Below the pieces are notes generated by a model, which saw only the letters and a program-made list of their open reading frames with translations, was not told the DNA's origin and made no database searches. Of a stretch of 15,619 nt of DNA, positions 7,320-14,382 are shown piece after piece. How positions within the stretch are numbered: the first letter of the stretch is position 1; every line of letters starts with the position of its first letter. The position numbers and the translations under genes were made by a program. This DNA is from Acidobacteriota bacterium. Lineage in GTDB: Bacteria; Acidobacteriota; Vicinamibacteria; Vicinamibacterales; 2-12-FULL-66-21. The stretch is from the NCBI GenBank assembly GCA_013362195.1, contig JABFWM010000456.1, positions 1 through 15,619 on the forward strand, read 5' to 3'.

Positions 7320-7542
7320 CCAGAATCTGCGGCCTGAGCCCCCGCGGCCCGGCGGGGGTCAGAGCTCGACGCTCCAAACCATCTCGTTCCAGCAATTTAC
7401 AGCGCCACCCCGCCCACCCGTCGCTCCGCCGCACGCATTCGGGGTCAGACCCCAAACCACGGAGTACGGCGTCGCTGCGGGGTCAGACCCCAACGCGTCG
7501 CGGCAGGCGCGGAGGAATCGGGTCAGAGCCCCGGACGCCGCG
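7320..7542. repeat. Tandem duplication unit 1 (223 bp) with palindromes
   Basis: This is the first of two adjacent copies that occupy nearly the whole 460-bp gap between the DUF1501 and NHL genes. Order within the unit: an imperfect long inverted repeat (GAGCCCCC...GGGGGTC) at about 7336-7362; a spacer containing CCAAACCATCTCGTTCCAGC; a GC-rich stretch; then the 13-bp palindrome GGGGTCAGACCCC at 7441-7453 and 7479-7491; and a decayed copy, GGGTCAGAGCCCC, at about 7520-7532. I see no credible gene in it on either strand. Confidence 0.85.
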
Positions 7543-7763
7543 CCAGCATCTGCGGTCTGAGCCCCGCGGCCCGGCCGGGGTCAGAGCTCGACGGTCCAAA
7601 CCATCTCGTTCCAGCGACTTACAGCGCCACCCCGCCCACCGTCGCTCCGCCGCACGCATTCGGGGTCAGACCCCAAACCACGGCGGACGGCGTCGCTGCG
7701 GGGTCAGACCCCAACGTCGCGGCCGGCGCGGCGGGATGGGGTCAGACCCCCCGGACGCCGCGG
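7543..7763. repeat. Tandem duplication unit 2 (221 bp) with three intact palindromes
   Basis: This second copy is offset by 221-223 bp from the first and nearly identical over its full length, with a few substitutions and short indels. It carries intact GGGGTCAGACCCC at 7662-7674, 7700-7712 and 7738-7750, spaced exactly 38 bp, plus the long inverted repeat CTGAGCCCC...GGGGTCAGAG at about 7557-7586. It ends eight bases before the DUF1501 stop codon, so on the minus strand the first transcribed palindrome lies about 20 bases past that stop and could act in termination or mRNA 3'-end protection. Confidence 0.85.
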
Positions 7764-7771
7764 ACGCGCGG

Positions 7772-9205
7772 TCAGGCGAACAGCTCCGTAATGGGCTCGC
7801 CCTTGCCGTCGCGCGTGACATACACCGGACGCTTCTCGACCACATAGGCGGTGTCGGGCGCGATGCCAAGCGCGTGGTACATCGACGCGTGCAGGTGCTC
7901 CATGACCACGGGATTCTCGATCGTCGTGCAGGGGCGCTCGTCGGCGGTCTTGCCGTACAACGCGCCGCGCTTGGCGCCGCCGCCGAACATCAGCACACAC
8001 CCCGCCGCCGTGAAGTGCCGGTGCATCCCGTAATGGCGCGGCTGCGACATCACGTCGGGCATGTTGATCGCCTGGTCGCGCACTTCCTTGCCGACCTTGC
8101 CCTCGGTGATCGCGTCGCGCCCGAACTCGCTCGCCAGCACGACGAGCGTCCGGTCCAGCAGCCCGCGCTCCTCCAGATCCCGGATCAGCTGCGCGATCGG
8201 CGCGTCGATCTGCCGCTTCATGATCTCGGCGCGCTCGTGGCCGTTCTCGTGCGTGTCCCAGAAGAGGAACGGAATGTACTCCGTCGTGACCTCGACGTAG
8301 CGCGCGCCCGCTTCGACGAGCCGCCGCGCCAGCAGGCAGCCCTGGCCGAAGCGACCGGTGTTGTAGACGTCGAACGTCTCCTTCGGCTCGAGCGACAGGT
8401 CGAACGCCCGGGCCGACGACGAGCGCAGCAGGCGATCCGCCGCATCGAGCGAGCGCACCAGCGACTCGCGCTGAAAGTCACCCGCGTACTGATAGACCGG
8501 CTCCTGCGCGAGCAGCTTCTCGAACAGCTGGCGACGGCTGGTAAACCGCGATTCGCCGAGCTCTTTGAGCGGGCGCACGCTCGACGCCGCGTCGAGCGGG
8601 TTGGTGATGAGGAACGGCCCGTGCTCCGCGCCGAGGAAGCCGGCCGTGTGGAACGCCTTGACCGCCGCGCTCTCGCCGCCAATCTCCAGGTTCTGGCCAA
8701 TCGCCACGAACGCCGGCATCGTCGGATTCTTCGGCCCGAGCGTCTTCGAGACCACCGCCCCGAGGTGCGGCATGGCCATCGGCTGCGGCGGGATGTAGCC
8801 GGTGTGCCAGTGGTACTGATGACGCGAATGCAGGATGAAGCCGAGATCGGCGGCGTTGAACGAGCGGATCAGCGTCCCGCGATCCATGACGCGCGCGATG
8901 CGCTCGAGCCCCTCGGTGAACTTGATGTGATCGACCGCGGTGTCGATCGTCGGGAACGTGCTGAGTACTTGCGCGACGGGAACGCCGGGGGCGAACGGCG
9001 TGTACTTCTTCGGGTCGAAGGTTTCGGTCTGCGCCATGCCACCGGCCATCCACAGCACGATGATGGCGTCGGCAGTCGCCGCGCGCTGCGCGGCGCGGAC
9101 GATCTCCGGCTCGCGCCCGACGAGCGCGGCGAGCGTGGCGGCCGCGGTCGTACCCATGAACCCGCGGCGGGTGACGCGTGTGGCGATGCGATCTTCTTCA
9201 GTCAT
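7772..9205 (-). CDS. DUF1501 family protein, Tat-exported
   Basis: This is a 477-residue protein. A twin-arginine signal occupies residues 9-39 (TRVTRRGFMGTTAAATLAALV). DUF1501 landmarks follow in order: IIVLWMAGGMAQTETFDPKK (48-67, the family's first strand and 'DTFDPK' loop), HSRHQYHWHTGYIP (126-139), the segment ending FWDTHENG (315-322), then LVVLASEFGRD (354-364) and CVLMFGGGAKRGALYG (403-418). DUF1501 is, to my knowledge, related to the alkaline phosphatase/sulfatase fold, with D317, H319 and E360 as natural metal-ligand candidates. No reaction is established for this group. These proteins are habitually encoded next to DUF1549/DUF1553 proteins in planctomycetes and acidobacteria, as here (99-bp gap). 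The start has GGAAGG nearby, lying inside a REP-like hairpin. Family assignment is firm and function open. Confidence 0.92.
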   Translation of the reverse strand: MTEEDRIATRVTRRGFMGTTAAATLAALVGREPEIVRAAQRAATADAIIVLWMAGGMAQTETFDPKKYTPFAPGVPVAQVLSTFPTIDTAVDHIKFTEGLERIARVMDRGTLIRSFNAADLGFILHSRHQYHWHTGYIPPQPMAMPHLGAVVSKTLGPKNPTMPAFVAIGQNLEIGGESAAVKAFHTAGFLGAEHGPFLITNPLDAASSVRPLKELGESRFTSRRQLFEKLLAQEPVYQYAGDFQRESLVRSLDAADRLLRSSSARAFDLSLEPKETFDVYNTGRFGQGCLLARRLVEAGARYVEVTTEYIPFLFWDTHENGHERAEIMKRQIDAPIAQLIRDLEERGLLDRTLVVLASEFGRDAITEGKVGKEVRDQAINMPDVMSQPRHYGMHRHFTAAGCVLMFGGGAKRGALYGKTADERPCTTIENPVVMEHLHASMYHALGIAPDTAYVVEKRPVYVTRDGKGEPITELFA

Positions 9206-9214
9206 GTTCGTGAC

Positions 9215-9288
9215 CTTCCGCGTGAAGGCGGAAGCGACGGGGTTAACGGATCGACGACGGCATCATCTTCCGCCCGAAGGCGGACGCG
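9215..9288. repeat. Two tandem REP-like hairpins between the DUF1549/1553 and DUF1501 genes
   Basis: Copy 1 is CTTCCGC-gtgaag-GCGGAAG (9215-9234), a perfect 7-bp stem. Copy 2, 52 bp away (9267-9288), reads CTTCCGC-ccgaag-GCGGACG with one changed base in its right arm. Both are followed by GCGAC and a related tail. This 'CCGCctGAAGGCGG' type of palindrome is familiar to me as a dispersed intergenic repeat in Vicinamibacteria-like genomes, which is memory and not a search. Copy 1 contains the only ribosome-site candidate of the DUF1501 gene. Confidence 0.7.
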
Positions 9289-9304
9289 ACCGAGTGAACG
9301 GCGG

Positions 9305-11776
9305 TCAATAAATCAACTGAAATTCCGGCTTCATCACCACCGCCCACAACAGGTCCGCGAGGCCGGCCGCCGAGAGCTGTCCGCCCGGACCCGTGACGGC
9401 CTCTTCGGCGATCCGGCGTTCCTCCGCGGATGGCGCGCGCGACAACGCATACCAGAACACGCGATCGACGAGCGCGGACGCGTCCTTCAGCTGCGGCGGC
9501 TGCGCCAGCGGCGAGCCGGGCGTCGGCGGGATCAGCCGCTCCATGTCGGGCTCGGCATCGAAAATGAAAAAGCGAATCTGCGGCTGCAGGGTGGCGCCCA
9601 CGTCCGTGTTCTCGATCCCGACCGTGCCGCGCAGCCGCGTGAAGCCCTGGCCGGCGATATCGTAAACGAGGCGCGACGGTGTGTTCACGCGGATGCCGCC
9701 GCCCGCGAGCGGCTCCTTCGCCGCGGCGAGCGCGATTGGTCCCTGGCCGGCGCGCAGGCCGGCCGCTTCGACCGGCTTCAACGACGACACCGGCGTCGTC
9801 CCCGCGGGCCCGATCAACTCGACATCGGCCCACGCCGCCTGAATCCGCTCGGGCGCCGACGATCCGTTCTCCTCGACGATGAACCACAGTTTCGACGCCT
9901 TCGAGACGTCGAGGTCGAACGCTGCCGTCGACGCAAAGCGTCCGGCGACCGACTTGGTGAACACGCTGGCGGGCGCCGGCTTCCATTCGCCGAGCATCCG
10001 CCGTGCGCCGTGCGACAGCCACGTGGTCAGGGTGACGCCGTTCACCAGCTCGAGCTCCTGCAGCGTCGTCGACTGCGTGACGCGCGTCGACGTGACCTGA
10101 TCGCGAATCGGCCGCCCGAGCGCCCGGGTCAGGTTGGTCGCGCCCACGCGAAACTCGCGCGCGTAAGCGCCGGGGGCGTCTCCCTGCTGCGCGACGCTCC
10201 ACTCGCCGGTGAGCGCGCCGAGCGCGTCCGCGAACTGCTCCGCCGACAGCCGTCGCACCTCCGGCCCCATGAAGCGATAATCCCGCGGCGCCGGCAGCTC
10301 GCCTGTGCGCGCGACGGCGGGCAGTTGGTAGGCGCGCGACGACATGATCGTCAGCATCGCGTGCTTGACGTCGTACCCGTGATCGGCGAAGTCCGCCGCC
10401 AGCCAGTCGAGCAGCCCCGGGTCCCACGGCTTGCCGTCCATCTCGTCGACATTGGCGACGATGCCGTAGCCGAGGAGCCGCTGCCAGAGGCGGTTCACCA
10501 GCGTGCGCGCGAGACGGCCGTTGCGCGCGTCGGTGAAGATCGCCGCGGCGGTCGCGCGCCGCGCCTCGAGCGAGGCGGACGAGGGGACGCGGCTCAACTG
10601 CGGATACAGGAACCCGGGTTCCGCGTACTGATCGAGCGCACGATCGCAGCGGAACAACTGCAGCCTGGCCTCGGGCGAGAAGTAGCTCGCGAGCGCGTAC
10701 GCGTCTTTCAGCTTCCAGTGGCTGACGAAGCTGTCGTGGCACGCATTGCACTTCAAGTTGACGCCGAGAAAAATCTGCGCGGAGTTCTGCGACGCCTGCA
10801 TCCACGGCGTCACCGCGGCGCTGGTCTCGCCGCGCCAGTTGACGCCGATGAGGAACCCGTCGGGATCGCCGGGCGACTGCGGGTTCAGCAGCTTCGCGAC
10901 GAAGCGGTCGTAGGGAAGGTTCGATTCGAGCGCCGCCTTCAGCCAGGTCGTGATGCTCTTGCGGCTGGCCGTCTCCGAATAGTAGGTGACGCCGTCTTCG
11001 TTGCGCAGCAGATCGTTCCAGAACGACATCCAGTGTTCGGCGTAGCGCTGGTTGTCGGCGAGCAGCGTCGTCAGCAGCCGCTCACGCTTGTCGGGCGCCG
11101 GGTCTTTCACAAACGCCTGCAACGCGTCGGGCGGCGGCAGCAGTCCCCAGAGATCGAGATAGGCGCGGCGGGCAAACAGCGCGTCGCCGACGAGCGCGGG
11201 ATCGTCCTGCCCCTGCGTGGCCAGGCGCGCGGCGACGAAGCGATCCACCGGGGAGGACCATGCCGCCCACGTGACCGGCGGCACGGCGCCGCGGGTGAGT
11301 CCCAGCGGCGCTTCCCACGGCGGCGGCGCGGGCGGCGAGGCCGGCGTCTCGCGGGCGCCCTCGTCAATCCACCGGCGGATCACGGCGATTTCCTCGGGCG
11401 GCAGCGGATCCTCGTCCTTCGGCATCTGCGGCTCGACCCGCCCGAGGATGCGCTGCAGGATCAGGCTTCGCGCGCTGGCGCCGGGTCTGATCGCGGCGCC
11501 GTTGCGTCCGCCGTCGAGCGCATCGGCATACGTCGCGAGCGACAGGCCGCCTTTGCGCTTCTCGGCGCTGTGGCATTCGAGGCATCGCTCCTCGATGATC
11601 GGCCGCACCTGCCGATCGAAATCGACGAGCGGCGCCGCGCGCCGCGTTTGCGGCGGCGGCGCTCCGGTGGTCGCGTGCACCAGCGCCGACGTCCATACGA
11701 CGCAGGCCAGTGCGGGAAGGGCGAATCGTCTGATCCGGGCAAACGGCACGTGCAGAGTGTAATGTCGAACGGCCAT
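9305..11776 (-). CDS. DUF1549/DUF1553 protein with planctomycete-type cytochrome c domain
   Basis: This is an 823-residue exported protein. A signal sequence (about 11-36) is followed by a planctomycete-type cytochrome c domain (about 50-140) with haem motif CLECH (65-69) and a likely distal Met in EPQMPKDEDPLPPEEIAVIRRWIDEG. Next is DUF1549 (about 170-370: PVDRFVAARL, AYLDLWGLLP, YAEHWMSFWNDLLRNEDG), with a second haem-like motif CNACH (343-347). DUF1553 (about 410-600) includes LARTLVNRLWQRLLGYGIV and LLDWLAADFADHGYDVKHAM. About 605-745 is a beta-rich segment (SRLVYDIAGQGFTRLRGTVG) resembling an NPCBM carbohydrate-binding module. The usual DUF1553 ending then resumes (VFWYALSRAPSAEERR, LLWAVVMKPEFQ). 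The ATG at 11776 has no good ribosome site, and a GTG nine codons on is an alternative. It lies 49 bp after the di-haem cytochrome gene, so probably in one transcript. Likely a periplasmic electron-transfer or oxidation partner. Confidence 0.9.
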   Translation of the reverse strand: MAVRHYTLHVPFARIRRFALPALACVVWTSALVHATTGAPPPQTRRAAPLVDFDRQVRPIIEERCLECHSAEKRKGGLSLATYADALDGGRNGAAIRPGASARSLILQRILGRVEPQMPKDEDPLPPEEIAVIRRWIDEGARETPASPPAPPPWEAPLGLTRGAVPPVTWAAWSSPVDRFVAARLATQGQDDPALVGDALFARRAYLDLWGLLPPPDALQAFVKDPAPDKRERLLTTLLADNQRYAEHWMSFWNDLLRNEDGVTYYSETASRKSITTWLKAALESNLPYDRFVAKLLNPQSPGDPDGFLIGVNWRGETSAAVTPWMQASQNSAQIFLGVNLKCNACHDSFVSHWKLKDAYALASYFSPEARLQLFRCDRALDQYAEPGFLYPQLSRVPSSASLEARRATAAAIFTDARNGRLARTLVNRLWQRLLGYGIVANVDEMDGKPWDPGLLDWLAADFADHGYDVKHAMLTIMSSRAYQLPAVARTGELPAPRDYRFMGPEVRRLSAEQFADALGALTGEWSVAQQGDAPGAYAREFRVGATNLTRALGRPIRDQVTSTRVTQSTTLQELELVNGVTLTTWLSHGARRMLGEWKPAPASVFTKSVAGRFASTAAFDLDVSKASKLWFIVEENGSSAPERIQAAWADVELIGPAGTTPVSSLKPVEAAGLRAGQGPIALAAAKEPLAGGGIRVNTPSRLVYDIAGQGFTRLRGTVGIENTDVGATLQPQIRFFIFDAEPDMERLIPPTPGSPLAQPPQLKDASALVDRVFWYALSRAPSAEERRIAEEAVTGPGGQLSAAGLADLLWAVVMKPEFQLIY

Positions 11777-11825
11777 TTCGGAACCAGGCCGTACCCTTAC
11801 CCTACACCGGACCTGCGGCGTCCTC

Positions 11826-13499
11826 CTACAGCGATTTCAGGTACTCGACGAGATCGGCCATCTGCTGCGCGGTCAGGTTCAGGCCCAGCGCGGCGTTGTA
11901 ATGCTGCACGACCGCCAGCAGCGTGGGGAACCGGCCGTCGTGAAAGAAGCCGCCTTTCTGGTGCGAGAACAGCCCCTTCAGCGGGCTCGTCCGGTAGCGA
12001 TGGTCGGGCGCGCGGTCAGCCTGGAAGTTGTCGATCCCAATCTCGGCGCCCGTGTGCATGTTCCATCCCGGCTCGCTGCCCGGCGGCTCGATATGGCAGG
12101 CGGCACATTTGCCCGCGCCCTCGAACACCTCGTCACCGCGCGCCGCCGCGGCGGGATCGAAGCTGCCGGCAGGCGGCGTCGGGGCGGGAATGCTGAGCTG
12201 ATAGAACTGCAGCGCCCCGAGCTTCGGCGTGATCAGATCGTCGTCGTGCCGCACGTTGCCGAGACCGGCCCGCGCCGCGATCGGGAACTGCACCGGATCG
12301 TTGAGCCGCGGGTCGAAGAAGTTCCCGACGCCGTGCATCTCGAGATTCGCGACGAAGGCGTTCCAGTGCGGCAACGCTCCCCATCCCGTCCACGTGTGCA
12401 GGTTCATGCCCGCCAGGCCGAAGGCGGGTGGAATCAGCGTCGCGGCCGGCACGTTGGTCCCCGTCACCACGCCGTGGCTGATTTGCTGCGGGTTCACCGC
12501 CTTGCCGTCGAGAATCAGTTCGGCATCGAACTTTCCGGGGCCCCAGCTTCGCAGCACGGTCCGAATCGTCGCGTCCGGCAGCTGGAGCAGATCCACCAGC
12601 GGCTGCAGGTTGGGCGCCAGCGCGACGATCGCGCCGACGTCAAGGTCGCGATTCGCCCAACCGTCGAGGCGCTGGCCGATCCCGGGGGCGAACGAGTCGT
12701 CCACTGTCGAGTGGCAGAGCGCGCATTGGATGCCCATCGACACGACGCCGCCGCTTCCATTGGTGAAGACGGTGACGCCGACGACCGCATTCGCCTTCAG
12801 CAGCGCAATCGTGTTCGCCGGATCGTCCAGATTGACGCGGCCGGCGAGCAGCGCCGCGGCCACGGGTGGCGGTACCGCAGCCGCATCGACTTTCAACCCG
12901 AGCGCGAGCGCCTGCTTCGGCGAGAGGCCCGGGCCAATGCCGCCGTTTGCCGCACCGGCAATCGCCAGATGCAGCTTCAGCTGGTCGCCCCAGAATGCCT
13001 GGTCGCCGAAGGTATCGAACCGGAAAATCTGGCGGCCGTCGGCGAACAACCGATTCTTCTGATTGGCGATGATCGTGTCAGGGGTCATCGCGAGCGGATG
13101 ATTGCGCGGCACCCAGCCGAGGCAATTGGTGGTCGGGACGAAATCGGGAGACGGTTTCGGCGGCGGCGGCTGACCGGCAGGACAGCCTCCAATCCCGGGC
13201 GGCGCGGGCGCGGGTGCCGGCGGCGGCGCGCCGGCCGGCCGGTGCGCGAACGGGTGGTCCCTCGGGACCCAGCCGCTGCAGTCTTGCGTCGGAACGAACG
13301 CGGGACCCGGTGAATTGCCGGGTGGCATTCCCGGCGGACAGCCGAAGTCTTCCTGCGGGCTGACTGCCGTCGCGGCAGCCCGCGGCGCCTCCGCTGCAAC
13401 GGGTCCGTCGTGCGCACCGCCCGAACGCGCGCGAACGGCAAGCGTGCTCGCGAATACCGCCAGAATCATCGCGAGCAGAAGCCGGGGACCATTTCTCAT
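11826..13499 (-). CDS. Secreted di-haem cytochrome c with duplicated Cys/Pro motif
   Basis: This is a 557-residue exported protein. The signal peptide is MRNGPRLLLAMILAVFASTLAVRA. Residues 51-137 hold two copies of one motif, C-P-x-G-x-P-P ... P-x-F-V-P-T-x-x-C-x-G-W-V-P-R-x-H-P-x-A, at C54-A85 and C106-A137, joined by a Pro/Ala linker. Two c-type haem motifs follow: CALCH (259-263) and CAACH (465-469). Late sequences GLFSHQKGGFFHDGRFPTL and LVEYLKSL resemble the C-terminal haem domain of di-haem cytochrome c peroxidase-like (MauG/CcpA-type) proteins. The first haem domain is less typical, so peroxidase activity should not be assumed. The start is decided by a perfect AAGGAGG (13505-13511) five bases before the ATG; the frame is open further upstream but lacks such support. 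It is the first of the co-directional redox genes, with the next gene 49 bp away. Confidence 0.88.
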   Translation of the reverse strand: MRNGPRLLLAMILAVFASTLAVRARSGGAHDGPVAAEAPRAAATAVSPQEDFGCPPGMPPGNSPGPAFVPTQDCSGWVPRDHPFAHRPAGAPPPAPAPAPPGIGGCPAGQPPPPKPSPDFVPTTNCLGWVPRNHPLAMTPDTIIANQKNRLFADGRQIFRFDTFGDQAFWGDQLKLHLAIAGAANGGIGPGLSPKQALALGLKVDAAAVPPPVAAALLAGRVNLDDPANTIALLKANAVVGVTVFTNGSGGVVSMGIQCALCHSTVDDSFAPGIGQRLDGWANRDLDVGAIVALAPNLQPLVDLLQLPDATIRTVLRSWGPGKFDAELILDGKAVNPQQISHGVVTGTNVPAATLIPPAFGLAGMNLHTWTGWGALPHWNAFVANLEMHGVGNFFDPRLNDPVQFPIAARAGLGNVRHDDDLITPKLGALQFYQLSIPAPTPPAGSFDPAAAARGDEVFEGAGKCAACHIEPPGSEPGWNMHTGAEIGIDNFQADRAPDHRYRTSPLKGLFSHQKGGFFHDGRFPTLLAVVQHYNAALGLNLTAQQMADLVEYLKSL

Positions 13500-13627
13500 T
13501 GCTGCCTCCTTGGCGAATGCGTCACTCACGCTCCGCTTAAAGGAGCGCCGTCGAGGCAAAAGGTGACAGCGGATGTACTGGCGCCGCCGACCGACGGACG
13601 GGCTGGACGGGCGGGCGGACGCGCGCC
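13500..13627 (-). promoter_or_regulatory. Leader region of the cytochrome gene with a hairpin
   Basis: This is the 128-bp gap between the PIG-L remnant and the cytochrome gene. Besides the Shine-Dalgarno it holds CGCTCC-gcttaaa-GGAGCG (13529-13547), a 6-bp inverted repeat about 30 bases before the start that could be an operator or attenuating stem. The upstream half is low-complexity (repeats of gacgg and gcggg). I find no confident promoter hexamers. Confidence 0.35.
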
Positions 13628-14256
13628 TCAGGCGCCCGGTAAACGGCCGGCGCCGCGCGCGGATGGCAGGAGCACGAAGGCTTCGGCGGCCGTGACGCGC
13701 GCCTCGCGGCCGCGCCACGTCTCCATCACCTGGTGATGCTCGCGGTAGATATGTTCGCCGCCCTGGCTCTTGTGCGCGAACAGCGCCGACGTCTTCTTGT
13801 CACGCACCCTGGTAATGTCGACGTACTGCGCCGGCGCGAACCCCATCGTCTGCGCGCCCGCGTTCACTTCGAAGAAGTAGACGGGAAAGCGCCGCTGGCG
13901 CGCGACGTAGGCGCGGATGGTCAGGAGGCTGGCGACCTCGTGATCCATGTGGGTGTCGATCGGCCAATGGGTGAAGACGACGTCGGGAGCTTCCGCGTCG
14001 AGGAGCGCACCCATGGCATCGACCCGCTCGCGCGTGACTTCGGTGGCGCCATCGATCTGACCGGCGAACACCGGCTTCGCGCCAAGGATGCGACACGCGG
14101 CTTCGGCTTCGGCCGTACGGATCGCGGCCGCTTCGTCCAGAGACTTTCCGGGGATGCCGCGCTCGCCGCGGGTGAGGTAGATCACGGTGACGCGATGGCC
14201 TCCGGCAGCGCGAGAGCACGTTTGAGAAACAAGCGTCGATTGGTCGCGGATGTCAT
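13628..14256 (-). pseudogene. PIG-L (LmbE-like) deacetylase, broken by internal deletion and frameshift
   Basis: The minus strand at 14256 starts ATG and encodes MTSATNRRLFLKRALALP, a clear twin-arginine signal, which runs into a TGA at 14184-14182. In another frame, from about 14209, the sequence reads AAGGHRVTVIYLTRGERGIP and continues to a normal PIG-L C-terminus, including PIDTHMDHEV, which carries the third metal-ligand His. PIG-L enzymes (zinc-dependent deacetylases of N-acetylglucosaminyl groups) need an HPDD-type motif some 30 residues before 'VTVIYLTRG'. That motif is absent: the Tat signal is joined directly to the domain interior in the wrong frame. A GTG at 14185 could start a 185-residue protein, but it would lack the first strand and two of three zinc ligands, and its nearest GGAGG is too far upstream. 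I therefore call it a pseudogene; an assembly error is the alternative. Confidence 0.78.
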
Positions 14257-14263
14257 ATGCGTC

Positions 14264-14371
14264 TGTAGGCCGCGTCTTCAGGCCCGGCTCGAGCGGCCGG
14301 TTTCAAGATTCGGATGGAGCGGCGGATCTGAAGATTCGGCTCGAGCGGCGGGTCTAAAGACCCGCCCTACA
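14264..14371. repeat. REPIN-like element: inverted terminal repeats around three 26-bp units
   Basis: The left end begins TGTAGGCCGCGTCTTCAGGC (14264-14283). The right end read on the other strand begins TGTAGGGCGGGTCTTTAGAC. The match continues to CGGCTCGAGC-like sequence, giving imperfect inverted ends of about 30 bp. Between them are three direct units, each 26 bp, starting at 14285, 14311 and 14337 (CGGCTCGAGCGG, CGGATGGAGCGG, CGGCTCGAGCGG). The right end contains a perfect 9-bp stem, GGCGGGTCTAAAGACCCGCC (14347-14366), 16 bases past the GH2 stop, where it may also help terminate transcription. Confidence 0.75.
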
Positions 14372-14382
14372 TTAGTGAAGCG

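Noticed and set aside
7320..7763. CRISPR array or integron attC sites in the duplicated region
   Set aside because: The 13-bp palindromes are too short for CRISPR repeats, the intervening sequences are themselves duplicated between the two units, and no cas or integrase gene is present.
7220..12196. A very long plus-strand open frame (over 1,600 codons) opposite the NHL, DUF1501, DUF1549/1553 and cytochrome genes
   Set aside because: It is antisense to four well-recognised genes, Arg/Ala/Gly-rich with no domain pattern, and exists because high-GC codon bias leaves few stops on the opposite strand.
11826..13499. Naming the di-haem cytochrome a cytochrome c peroxidase
   Set aside because: Only the C-terminal haem domain resembles that family; the first haem domain and the N-terminal module do not, so a peroxidase reaction is not supported.
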